From Bacillota bacterium (GTDB lineage: Bacteria > Bacillota > Clostridia > Lachnospirales > Lachnospiraceae): DNA of 30,047 nucleotides. The DNA is taken from contig JAEWMT010000063.1 in assembly GCA_023393095.1 (NCBI GenBank), positions 1 through 30,047 of the forward strand, read 5' to 3'. Below are positions 5,661-14,129 of this stretch, piece by piece. The position numbers and the translations under genes are program-made. Each line of letters begins with the position of its first letter. Position 1 is the stretch's first letter. The notes beneath the pieces were generated by a model. The model was not told the origin of the DNA and ran no database searches. It was given only the letters and a program-made list of their open reading frames with translations.

Positions 5661-7961
5661 TCAATTCCTCCAAAATATCTCAACATTATCTTTATCCTTC
5701 AAAGGTACTGTGAAATCTACTCTCTCACCGTTCAGTAATGTCACAAGCTCAGTACCTTTCATAGTCGATAAATCAAAGGGATAGAAATCAAAAATATCAA
5801 CATAAATATATTTTGATTTATTTGAGAGTTTAACTACTTTAGCATTAATTGTAATATAAATATCCTGTGGCATATTAGCATCTGTTTTATTTACATTATT
5901 AGTTTCGTCTATATTTTCATCTAAGTTATCATGTTTGTTGACATTACTACCAATTCCGGAATTATTTATATCTGAATCAAACGGATTGGATTCTGTATAG
6001 GAATTACTACTATGGGTGTAAGCAGTATCAAATTCTGTATATAAATTGTTAGTATTTGAATCAAGTTTATTGTCAACAGAATAGGTATCATTGTTACTTG
6101 GTTTTGATGTGTCATGATCTGTACTGATAAAATTGTTGCCTGAATCGTAGTTGTTATTTTCTAAATCCGATTTGGTGAAAACAGTATCTGACATTGTAAT
6201 TGTTTGTGTATTTTTTAGATTAAATTGAACTACAGCATCTGCAAACACTTTATCCTCCATATCGGCAGGGATATTATTAATCAAAATCTCTCCATTAAAA
6301 TCAATATCCATAAATTCCATTAGCTGTTTTATCGTATAGTAATTTAATATATTAATATCATCGTTTTCCTGTACTCGGTAATATTCAGAAACAAGCTTAC
6401 CGTTAACCATAACTAAATTCGGGCATAGAACCTTCTTTCCATTCACTGAGAAATTGATTTGTTTTCGATACTGGGGAAGCTGTCTAATTTCACTAGAAGC
6501 GTCCTTACCAACTGTCGATTCAACAATTTCTATGATATCATTATGGTTTATGCTTTGGGTTAATCCAACAGTCTCACCATTTAAGCTGATTAAGGCAGCT
6601 TCCCCTAATCCACCTTTCATTATTCTTGGTTCACCATTAAGAGTATAGTTAATAGGCTTTCCCCTTTGAGGGAATAATTTTTCATTTGAATAACCTAATT
6701 GTATAGCAGCATCGGATATTGTTAACTTGTTATTATCATAAAGCTTAATTCGTTCGCCGTTAACAGTAACAAAGATAAAATTATTGCTTTGTTCGTAGTA
6801 ATGCATGCAGATTCCAATCGGAGTAACCATTAAGGAGTCCTTGCGCATATTATCCTGTAAGAAAGTAACGGATTTTAATACATCCTCACCCCGAAGTGCT
6901 ACACGCTCTATGGGCAGATTCAGGTACTGTGCTAGGCTGGAAATAAAACCGGAAAATTTACCACCTCCACCAACAACAAAGACGGCACTTACTGATTTTC
7001 CACCATTTAATTCAATTATTTTCTCAGCAATACCTTTTGTTATCTTTTGAAGGGTTCCAGATACTGCTTCCATAATTTCCTCGGTAGAAATTTTTTGCGT
7101 GGTTCCCATAATATCTTTAAAGGATACCTTCTTTTTCTTTAAGCAGGCTGTTTTCATGTCTTCTGCTACCTTGAACTCAACTAGATATTTTTTAGCTATT
7201 GCCTCTGTTATCTCATCTCCTGCTTCCGGTATCATTCCGTATGCGATGATACTGCCGTCCTTGGTTATGGAAATATCTGAAGTTCCGGCACCAACATCCA
7301 CCATAGCGATATTCAGCAAGCGAAAATTCTCCGGAATTGCGATACTGATTGCGGCAATAGGCTCTAGAGTAAGACTTGCGACCTGCAGGTTCGCAGCTTC
7401 AACTGCAGTATAAAGTCCATTAATAACTTCATCGGGTAAAAAGGTGGCTAACAGCTCCGTACCGATTTTCTTCGCCTTATGTCCATTCAGCTTAATCATC
7501 GAATAACCATTTAAGGTATAATTGATGACCGAATAGCCGATACAATAGAAATTCTTTTTATTTTCCTGTAACTCATCTCTCAGAGTGGAATATGCTTTTT
7601 CAACACCCATTAGATCCAGTGATCGGATATAATCCTCATTTACCGTTGTTTCACCATGAAATTCATATTCCACAGATACCTTAACTGTTTTTAATACTCT
7701 GCCGGCAGCTGCAATGCAGACTTCGGTCAGGTTCATTTCAAGCTGGGCTTCCAGTTCTTCTTTCACTTCACGAATCGTTTCCGAGACTTTAATAATATCA
7801 TGAATCTGTCCATCCATCATAGCCCGTGTCTCATGTTCATGGATACACTGAGCCACAACAAAGAAATTATTATGTTCACGGTAGCCTACCGTGCCTACAA
7901 TACTTCTTGTTCCTATATCTAAGCCAAAAACTAAAGGCTCCGGGTATTTATCATTTTCCAT
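5661..7961 (-). CDS. FtsA-family actin-like ATPase with long C-terminal extension
   Basis: This 766-residue protein has an actin/Hsp70-fold ATPase core. It shows phosphate-1 FGLDIGTRSIVG (12-23), phosphate-2 VDVGAGTSD (221-229) and adenosine motif VFVVGGGGKFSGF (327-339). The FtsA 1C-type insert follows phosphate-1. FtsA of model bacteria is about 420 residues. Here the core ends near 385 and is followed by several short beta-rich segments built around [VL]NG (near 400, 441, 460, 507, 520). These end in phrases such as NDIIEIV and NDDINIL, which recall beta-grasp (ThiS/MoaD-like) folds. Then come a low-complexity N/S/D linker (about 590-697) and a last module (698-766, with LLNGERVDF). No amphipathic membrane-anchor helix is obvious at the C-terminus. 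The start is ATG 7961 with GGAGG at 7969-7973; a longer in-frame TTG start at 8051 would lie upstream of the promoter. It is probably a division or cell-shape scaffold; the symbol is left blank. Confidence 0.75.
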   Translation of the reverse strand: MENDKYPEPLVFGLDIGTRSIVGTVGYREHNNFFVVAQCIHEHETRAMMDGQIHDIIKVSETIREVKEELEAQLEMNLTEVCIAAAGRVLKTVKVSVEYEFHGETTVNEDYIRSLDLMGVEKAYSTLRDELQENKKNFYCIGYSVINYTLNGYSMIKLNGHKAKKIGTELLATFLPDEVINGLYTAVEAANLQVASLTLEPIAAISIAIPENFRLLNIAMVDVGAGTSDISITKDGSIIAYGMIPEAGDEITEAIAKKYLVEFKVAEDMKTACLKKKKVSFKDIMGTTQKISTEEIMEAVSGTLQKITKGIAEKIIELNGGKSVSAVFVVGGGGKFSGFISSLAQYLNLPIERVALRGEDVLKSVTFLQDNMRKDSLMVTPIGICMHYYEQSNNFIFVTVNGERIKLYDNNKLTISDAAIQLGYSNEKLFPQRGKPINYTLNGEPRIMKGGLGEAALISLNGETVGLTQSINHNDIIEIVESTVGKDASSEIRQLPQYRKQINFSVNGKKVLCPNLVMVNGKLVSEYYRVQENDDINILNYYTIKQLMEFMDIDFNGEILINNIPADMEDKVFADAVVQFNLKNTQTITMSDTVFTKSDLENNNYDSGNNFISTDHDTSKPSNNDTYSVDNKLDSNTNNLYTEFDTAYTHSSNSYTESNPFDSDINNSGIGSNVNKHDNLDENIDETNNVNKTDANMPQDIYITINAKVVKLSNKSKYIYVDIFDFYPFDLSTMKGTELVTLLNGERVDFTVPLKDKDNVEIFWRN

Positions 7962-8029
7962 TGCAGGACCTCCAAAGCTTGTTGATGATATCTCGTCTTT
8001 ATCTGAGGATATGCTTCCTTCTTGGGAAA

Positions 8030-8058
8030 ATTCTAGCAGAAAAAATGACAAAAATCAA
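8030..8058 (-). promoter_or_regulatory. Sigma-A-type promoter of the ftsA-like gene
   Basis: On the minus strand TTGATT (8053-8058), a 17-nt spacer and TAGAAT (8030-8035) form a good vegetative promoter about 70 nt before the ATG at 7961. Its position rules out the TTG at 8051 as the start codon. Confidence 0.7.
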
Positions 8059-8066
8059 GTGACTTC

Positions 8067-8103
8067 GGCTTTACAAATGTATGTATTTGGCTTTGCAAAT
8101 GTA
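8067..8103 (-). repeat. Two 15-bp direct repeats upstream of the ftsA-like promoter
   Basis: TACATTTGTAAAGCC (8067-8081) and TACATTTGCAAAGCC (8089-8103) on the minus strand match at 14 of 15 bases with a 22-bp period. The nearer one ends 8 bp upstream of the -35. They look like paired regulator sites. The sequence differs from the repeats at 5575-5637. Confidence 0.5.
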
Positions 8104-8112
8104 GATATGATA

Positions 8113-8163
8113 AGTTACAGCTCATCCTGTATGCCCGGGAGGCATGCAAGCGAAACTGTAACT
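8113..8163. other. Two-tier hairpin between the helicase and ftsA-like genes
   Basis: An outer 8-bp arm pair AGTTACAG/CTGTAACT encloses an inner pair ATGCC/GGCAT around CGGGA. It lies between the Lhr stop (8208) and the ftsA-like promoter. No U-tract follows on either strand, so it is either a poor terminator or a structured site. Confidence 0.4.
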
Positions 8164-8207
8164 ATGATAAAGACTTCATATCCCGTCTGACTTAGGGCAA
8201 ATAATCA

Positions 8208-11200
8208 TCACTGATAACCCCGATAAAGTACGAAATCTTGAATTTCGTGGAAAAACCCAGCACTTCTCAATGTTGTAGTAGCCTCAGGGGGATATTCCTT
8301 TACTATAATACGATTTAAGGAGGTAAAGAGTTTTTTCTTTGAATAATCTTTTGAGAATATCTCGAGCGCCTCCGCTAAGGCATTTTCCTCAAATACGCGA
8401 AGTATCTTGCCCTGTCTTTCGAATATAGCAATCGGAATACCGGCGCGAAGTGCAACTACTGTTCCTGCGACATTTATAAATTCCCGATTTTGCATATGGG
8501 GTAAGCTTTTGCCCCACTGCTGAGCAGGATCAACTGCATTAAGCCAAATAATCTGGTCTCGTGGTTTCTCAAGTGACAGCATTGTTCCGGCAAAATCCTT
8601 ATCTCTGATGAACTGGATTCCTGAAAGACCTTCAATAAAATAACCCCTTCTCACACGTCCGGTATATTCCCATATACGAAGAGTTTCTAAGGCTGTTATC
8701 CATGAGATGCCCTGAATGGTTTCACGACTCAGGATGATAACGCGATCAAAGATACGTTCGAGCTGCTGTTCGATTGTTAAAGGGATCAGAGGGCGTGATA
8801 CTTCCCATCTTCCCGTAGAAAGTGCTTTTGAACGTACATTGATACGTTGTCTCAAGGTACGTTTCTGTAGCTTACTACTATTTTGCCATTGCCGAATCGG
8901 CATAAAGCTGTCAGCGCAGACTAGGCCTTTTTCAGCAAGACCCTGTAAGGTATCATAGGGTGAAGCTCCATTTAGTAAATCGGTAAGCCTTTGCATAAAA
9001 CTGGCACCACGTTTTAATAAAGCGTCATAGATCATCTTTTCCTTATCTGCGAGCGTTTCCAAGACAATGGACAGATCCGCATCCCAGTCAATATCCTCAT
9101 ACCGGTGAAAACTGAGGCCCTCCCTAGCATCTAGATGCCAAAACAGGCTTCCGTTTGCAAGTAAAGTGTCCAATAGTTCGGGTCTGTAATTATTCACCCT
9201 GGCAGGAAGCAGGACACTTTCCCATAAAACAGGTGAAAATGTCTGATCGGCTAGGATATGAAGTGCTTTCTCCAATTGCTCACCACAAGGCGCATTCATC
9301 TGCGTACGATTTGCTAAAAGTGCAGCATATCGGCTGGCTGTAAGTGTCTTTATCTGTTTTCTCCGGAATTTCACAGTTTCATGCCTTGCTCTGTCATATA
9401 GCTCGGCATGATAATAAAGGCCTTCATATTCCACTGCGTTTTCCAGATTACATAATTCCTTCAATATCTTAAGAGCGGTATCTTCCGGCCAGAAATAACG
9501 ATCACCAAGTGTCTCGGCTGTCTGCGCACCACGATAGCGTAAAGCTCTTCGAACAATTCGTAATCTAGCTTCTATATCTTCTTCGATTAGTGCGGCATGA
9601 TATTCCGCATTGTGTTCTGTTGCAATCCATAAGCCCGGTTCTATATATCTGGCTTGATCCCTGCGAGCCAAGGTATCCAGCCACTCAACGGGAACATCTA
9701 GTTCTCCTGCAATCAGATCCCCCTCCGTCATAAGAAGTGAATGAAGCTGTTTATCATCCTCGGGAAGCCGATTTCGTTCTGAAACCTGAGCTAACTGTTC
9801 CGGCGCGGGTGTAATCATCTGAGCTTGTTTTAGAGCTTCAGCCGTTGCCTGATGGATACTCATTGGTGTTGGAGAATAATCATACATCTGGGAGGCTTCC
9901 GTCTGTCTTCGTAGCGGAAGTGACATTGGAGAAGGAGTCTCAGGATAAATTTCAAATACGGTAATATCTCCGGAACGAATTGAATTCAAGATATACTCTA
10001 CTCCCGGCAAGTCCCAGAAATCCTCAAGACATTCCCTTTTTGTTTCTCTGATTAACGGGTGATTATCATACTTAAGGAGGGAAGCCAACATCTCTGCACT
10101 ACGCATGCGCTGTATCCACAGAGGTTGTCTTTTGTTATTACGAACACCCATCATCAAGGCACGAGCCGAATTATATCGGAAATTCATATTAAATAATGGA
10201 GTTGACGGTAGTATGGAAGCTAAAATATTTCTTGCGGTTGTCGGTTCTATCTCCTGCAAAATTCCTTCCGGGAGAGGCTGTCCGTCATAGGGAAACAGCA
10301 AAAATCCATCGTCGAGATCAACACTGTTAATTGCAGTCTGCATATGCTTACTTACTATTTCTCGTGCAAGAATGGACAGCGGTTCATTCACCTGACGTCC
10401 AAAGATGGAATGAACCATCATCTGGTTATTTCCTGTCTCATCTAGAAAATGTTCAACAATTATGGTGCGGTCATCTGGCAATACTCCAGTTGCTTTGATC
10501 TGTCGTTCCAAATATCCCATGGCATTTTTCACTGCCATATCATCAAGGCCCAACTTCGATAACTCTTCATATAAGGTACCTTCTTCATAAGCGATACCAA
10601 GCTTGTGAAAGATAGAACCAAAGGCCAGACCGGTCTGTAATCTTCTGCCCTTCATATCTCCATGCCAGAATGGGAGCCTTGCGCCTGCTGTTGATGCCGG
10701 CTTAACGATAACATTATCCTTCTGTATATTTACAATCTGCCAGGCAAAGGTACCAAGAAGAAATCTGTCACCAATGCGAGTTTCAAAGACAAATTCCTCA
10801 TCCAGTTCACCAAGCTTCACGCCACTTTCCGTTTTTGCAGCATAAAGACCCTTGTCGGGGATAGTTCCTCCTGCCGATACTGCAAGCATGCGGCTGTAGG
10901 GATCACCCTCCACACGATCGTGAATCCGGTCATAGAGTATACGCGGCCGGACAGGAATATCACGTTCATGCTCATAATCACCTGCAAGCATGGCTAATAC
11001 ATCCCTGACATCCTGAAGAGTCACCTCACGAAAGGGATAGGCGCGCGGTAAAATTTCCATTACTTCACCTAGGCTGTATCCATCACCTGTTGCCATTGAT
11101 ATCAGGTGTTGCGCTAGAATATCCAGACATAATCTGGGGGGATGGGAATATTCTACACCGCCGTTACGAGCAACCTCCGCGGTCATGCCACAGTATAGGC

Positions 11201-12380
11201 CTTCTACCGATTCGCGGGGAAACATATGCATAATACTGGTTCCATTCGGATTATGACCAGCTCGTCCAAGCCTCTGCATAGTGCTGGAAATTGTTCGTGG
11301 ACACCCAATTTGAAATACCTGGTCAATATCACCAACATCAATTCCAAGCTCCATCGACGAAGTCGCACATAATAAACGCAGACTGCCGTTTCGTAAAGCA
11401 TTCTCTACGTCAAAACGCTGCTCCTTGGAAAGACTTCCATGGTGTGTCCTTGCAAACCCTTCTCCACCCAGTTCATTAATAAAATATGCAAGCTTCTCTG
11501 CATAAGCACGTGCTTCTAGAAAGGCTATAGCACTATGTGTCCCGATACAACGGGTATACACTGTTTTCGCAAGCTCCTGCCAGATCGGATCCTTCATAAT
11601 AATATTGGTATCGGACATTGGACTTGTCACGGCTAGTTGAATCTTTTTCTGCATCTTAGGCGCTACAATTGTAACCGAATCCGGAGAAAGGTATTCTGCT
11701 GCTTCACTTAATGGTTCAATCGTGGCTGACAAACCGATACGTTGAAGTGGCTGCGTACAAAGTCTGTCCAATCTTGCAATCGAAAGCATTAGATGGGCTC
11801 CTCGTTTGGAATCAATTAGAGCATGCAACTCATCAATAATGATAGCTCGCGCTGTTTTTATTATTTTCTGCCCGGACATACTGGTAAGCATTAAATACAA
11901 GGATTCCGGTGTTGTAATCAAAATATGGGGCGGTTTTTTAATCATCCTGCGTCTTTCGCTCTGGGGTGTGTCCCCTGTTCTAATCGCTATGGTAAGTTCA
12001 ATTGCATCCGACTTTGTAGGGCTCATTGAACTCTCTCTAATGGGATATATTCCTGCTTTTCTCTCTTCCTCGGCGATACCTTCCATAGGTCTTCTGAGAT
12101 TCTCCCGAATATCGCCTGCGAGTGATTTCAGAGGAGATACATAGATTAACTGCAGTTCCTGTTTAAGAGTTCCTTCTCTAGCTTGTAACATTAATCTGTC
12201 AATGAAGAATAGAAAAGCAGACAGTGTCTTACCGGTGCCGGTTGGAGCTGACACTAGAGTATGTTCACCTGCTGCGATTGCAGGCCACGCTTCATCCTGT
12301 ACCGGAGTCGGCTTACCCAGGGACTTTGTAAACCAATCCGCGGTCAATTGATCAAAAATACTGAGTGAATTCTCTGACAT
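8208..12380 (-). CDS. lhr: Lhr-type large DEAD/DEAH-box helicase
   Basis: This 1390-residue superfamily 2 ATP-dependent helicase resembles bacterial Lhr, a 3'-5' helicase linked to DNA repair. It shows Q-motif-like TPVQDEAWPAI (about 25-35), Walker A SAPTGTGKT (44-52), motif Ib TTPESL, motif II DELH (182-185), motif III SATI (217-220), motifs IV-V SSMELGIDVGDID and motif VI QRLGRAGH. After the two RecA domains come the winged-helix and Lhr-core regions (about 400-830). A long C-terminal half follows (about 880-1390, with HTH-like and beta segments) as in full-length Lhr, so it is not a short Lhr-Core form. The ATG at 12380 is preceded by AGGAG. GC content is visibly higher than in the adjoining Ig genes, and enzymes of this size are patchy in Clostridia, so acquisition by transfer is possible but unproven. 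It is transcribed alone. Confidence 0.92.
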   Translation of the reverse strand: MSENSLSIFDQLTADWFTKSLGKPTPVQDEAWPAIAAGEHTLVSAPTGTGKTLSAFLFFIDRLMLQAREGTLKQELQLIYVSPLKSLAGDIRENLRRPMEGIAEEERKAGIYPIRESSMSPTKSDAIELTIAIRTGDTPQSERRRMIKKPPHILITTPESLYLMLTSMSGQKIIKTARAIIIDELHALIDSKRGAHLMLSIARLDRLCTQPLQRIGLSATIEPLSEAAEYLSPDSVTIVAPKMQKKIQLAVTSPMSDTNIIMKDPIWQELAKTVYTRCIGTHSAIAFLEARAYAEKLAYFINELGGEGFARTHHGSLSKEQRFDVENALRNGSLRLLCATSSMELGIDVGDIDQVFQIGCPRTISSTMQRLGRAGHNPNGTSIMHMFPRESVEGLYCGMTAEVARNGGVEYSHPPRLCLDILAQHLISMATGDGYSLGEVMEILPRAYPFREVTLQDVRDVLAMLAGDYEHERDIPVRPRILYDRIHDRVEGDPYSRMLAVSAGGTIPDKGLYAAKTESGVKLGELDEEFVFETRIGDRFLLGTFAWQIVNIQKDNVIVKPASTAGARLPFWHGDMKGRRLQTGLAFGSIFHKLGIAYEEGTLYEELSKLGLDDMAVKNAMGYLERQIKATGVLPDDRTIIVEHFLDETGNNQMMVHSIFGRQVNEPLSILAREIVSKHMQTAINSVDLDDGFLLFPYDGQPLPEGILQEIEPTTARNILASILPSTPLFNMNFRYNSARALMMGVRNNKRQPLWIQRMRSAEMLASLLKYDNHPLIRETKRECLEDFWDLPGVEYILNSIRSGDITVFEIYPETPSPMSLPLRRQTEASQMYDYSPTPMSIHQATAEALKQAQMITPAPEQLAQVSERNRLPEDDKQLHSLLMTEGDLIAGELDVPVEWLDTLARRDQARYIEPGLWIATEHNAEYHAALIEEDIEARLRIVRRALRYRGAQTAETLGDRYFWPEDTALKILKELCNLENAVEYEGLYYHAELYDRARHETVKFRRKQIKTLTASRYAALLANRTQMNAPCGEQLEKALHILADQTFSPVLWESVLLPARVNNYRPELLDTLLANGSLFWHLDAREGLSFHRYEDIDWDADLSIVLETLADKEKMIYDALLKRGASFMQRLTDLLNGASPYDTLQGLAEKGLVCADSFMPIRQWQNSSKLQKRTLRQRINVRSKALSTGRWEVSRPLIPLTIEQQLERIFDRVIILSRETIQGISWITALETLRIWEYTGRVRRGYFIEGLSGIQFIRDKDFAGTMLSLEKPRDQIIWLNAVDPAQQWGKSLPHMQNREFINVAGTVVALRAGIPIAIFERQGKILRVFEENALAEALEIFSKDYSKKKLFTSLNRIIVKEYPPEATTTLRSAGFFHEIQDFVLYRGYQ

Positions 12381-12604
12381 GATAATCTCCTAACGTTTAT
12401 AAACTGCAAGTCTTTCCTCTGCGCTGTAATACTATTTGATTCAGCAGATTAATGAACTATTTATGATTCTTATTTTGAAATGATGGATAATAACATTATT
12501 ATATATTCTACGAATAGAAAATTCTACCATGAATTGCTCTAAGATATTAATTAAATAAGATAATTAAAAATAATGATTACAATGATGTAATGGATAATGC
12601 AAAA

Positions 12605-12644
12605 GAGCATAGTCTCCCTATGCCCTTGTCTTATACCGGTATAA
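12605..12644. repeat. Hairpin and 14-bp palindrome in the lhr/ytaF divergent gap
   Basis: The 344-bp gap between the divergent lhr and ytaF genes holds a stem GCATAG/CTATGC with loop TCTCC (12607-12623). It is followed by a perfect palindrome TTATACCGGTATAA (12631-12644), about 80 bp before the ytaF start. The palindrome is a candidate operator. I found no convincing promoter for either gene; an AT-rich stretch at 12480-12600 holds TATAAT-like words without a good -35. Confidence 0.4.
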
Positions 12645-12724
12645 AATTGTACCTCTATAATCGGTAACCTTAAACATACCAATATCATAATATAGTGTTA
12701 ATGGTAAAATAAAGGTCATTAATT

Positions 12725-13369
12725 ATGAATCATTTATTATTTTCTATATTTGAATCAATACTTTTTGTTACTGCATTATCAACCGATGCTATGATTGCAA
12801 GTTTGGCATACGGAAGCAATAAAATTAAAATACCCTTCGTATCCGTAATGGTGATTTCAATAATCTGTACAGGTGTACTGGGTATTTCATTATTAATAGG
12901 TACCTTCCTCAAACCTTTTCTTCCGGGAGAGATATTGAAAGTGATATCATTTATTATATTGTTTTTGCTAGGTGTTACAAGACTTCTTGATAATATTATT
13001 AAAGCCATTATTAATAAGAATGCCTGCATGAAAAAGGTAATCAAATTTAATCTCTTCGACCTATGTTTTATTTTAAATATCTATGCCAACCCAAAAGATG
13101 CCGATTATGACCAATCCAAAACCCTGTCTCCGAGAGAAGCAGCTTCACTTGCAATTGCATTATCAATTGACAGTCTTGCTGCCGGAGTCGGTGCCGCACT
13201 TGGTAATGTAAATGTGATAGCAGCAATTATTGCTTCTCTTCTTTTAAGTATGATTGCAATAAAATCAGGTGAGTTTATCGGTTACAAGATTAGTGACAAA
13301 GCACCCTTCGAATTATCCTGGTTAAGTGGTATTCTGTTAATTGGTTTAGCTGTTCTAAGATTGCTGTAA
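12725..13369 (+). CDS. ytaF: YtaF-type sporulation membrane protein (MntP-like fold)
   Basis: This 214-residue polytopic membrane protein has about six hydrophobic segments. It carries the duplicated signature of the MntP/YtaF group: ALSTDAMIASLAYGS near the start (about 18-32) and ALSIDSLAAGVGAALG in the second half. The charged loop before the second half, NPKDADYDQSKTLSPREA, fits the YtaF pattern P-x-x-A-D-x-D-x-S-x-x-[IL]-S-x-x-E-A rather than the manganese exporter MntP. In Bacillus, ytaF belongs to the mother-cell sigma-E regulon; its biochemical role is not settled. The RBS is weak (AAAGG, about 10 nt before the ATG). It is the only plus-strand gene in the first 21 kb and converges on kdpE. 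A metal-export role remains possible. Confidence 0.8.
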   Translation: MNHLLFSIFESILFVTALSTDAMIASLAYGSNKIKIPFVSVMVISIICTGVLGISLLIGTFLKPFLPGEILKVISFIILFLLGVTRLLDNIIKAIINKNACMKKVIKFNLFDLCFILNIYANPKDADYDQSKTLSPREAASLAIALSIDSLAAGVGAALGNVNVIAAIIASLLLSMIAIKSGEFIGYKISDKAPFELSWLSGILLIGLAVLRLL

Positions 13370-13370
13370 A

Positions 13371-13396
13371 GAAATATTGTACCTTAAGGATATTTC
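13371..13396. terminator. Weak AT-rich hairpin between convergent ytaF and kdpE
   Basis: GAAATAT/ATATTTC arms enclose a loop with the palindrome CCTTAAGG in the 55-bp gap between two convergent genes. It may act as a weak bidirectional terminator. There is no clear U-tract on either strand. Confidence 0.3.
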
Positions 13397-13424
13397 CAAT
13401 GGAGTCCAGTATTGAAATTATTAT

Positions 13425-14129
13425 TTATTTAATATCATCCTTCATACGATAGCCTACACCGACCTCTGTCACAATGTATTTGGGCTCTGCCGGATTTACT
13501 TCAAGCTTTCTTCGAATATTAGCCATATTTACCCTAAGTACATGTGTCTCTTCCGAATACGGACCCCATACCTGTTTTATAATATATTCGTGAGTTAAAA
13601 CCTTTCCGATATTCTGAGATAAGATTACAAGTATCTTATATTCAATCGGTGTAAAATGAATTTCCTTTCCCGCTAATAATACGAGTCGTTTTTCGTAATT
13701 AATTACCAAATCGCCTATGGTTATCTTATCTTCAATCATTGATTTTTCTTGATGGCTGATATGACTATGGCGCAGCTCTGTTCTGATTCTCGCTAACAGC
13801 TCAGCCGGACCAAAAGGCTTCGTAACATAATCATCTGCTCCGCAGTCCAGAGCCTCTACCTTCTCTCTCTCATTTCCACGTGCAGATACTACGATAATCG
13901 GGGTATTAATCCATTGTCTTAGCGTTTTAAGTACTTCGATACCGTCCATTAGCGGTAGACCAAGATCTAGTAAAATCAAATCGGGACATCTGGAGGAAGC
14001 CAATTCGATCGCTTCCTTTCCGTTCATTGCCTTGATGATTTGAAAACCATGGGTAACTAATAGCGCAGATAGGAAATTGCAAATACCTTCTTCATCATCT
14101 ACAATTAATATAAGCGGTTTATTACTCAT
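13425..14129 (-). CDS. kdpE: KdpE response regulator
   Basis: This 234-residue OmpR-family regulator activates the kdp pump genes when phosphorylated by KdpD. The receiver domain (1-120) has the acidic pair D11/D12, phospho-acceptor D55 in LILLDLGLP, the switch SARG (S82) and K104 in VTKPFGP. The winged-helix DNA-binding domain fills residues about 140-234, with FTPIEYKILVIL and the recognition region HVLRVNMANIRRKLE, ending in VGVGYRM. The frame is open far upstream, but the ATG at 14129 is chosen: GGAGG precedes it, the receiver domain starts there, and it overlaps the kdpD stop by 8 nt in ATGAGTAA, typical translational coupling. It is the last gene of the kdp locus. Confidence 0.96.
   Translation of the reverse strand: MSNKPLILIVDDEEGICNFLSALLVTHGFQIIKAMNGKEAIELASSRCPDLILLDLGLPLMDGIEVLKTLRQWINTPIIVVSARGNEREKVEALDCGADDYVTKPFGPAELLARIRTELRHSHISHQEKSMIEDKITIGDLVINYEKRLVLLAGKEIHFTPIEYKILVILSQNIGKVLTHEYIIKQVWGPYSEETHVLRVNMANIRRKLEVNPAEPKYIVTEVGVGYRMKDDIK

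Noticed and set aside
7962..8051. N-terminal extension of the ftsA-like protein to a TTG at 8051
   Set aside because: The promoter -10 (8030-8035) lies inside this stretch, and GGAGG sits correctly before ATG 7961, where the actin-like fold begins.
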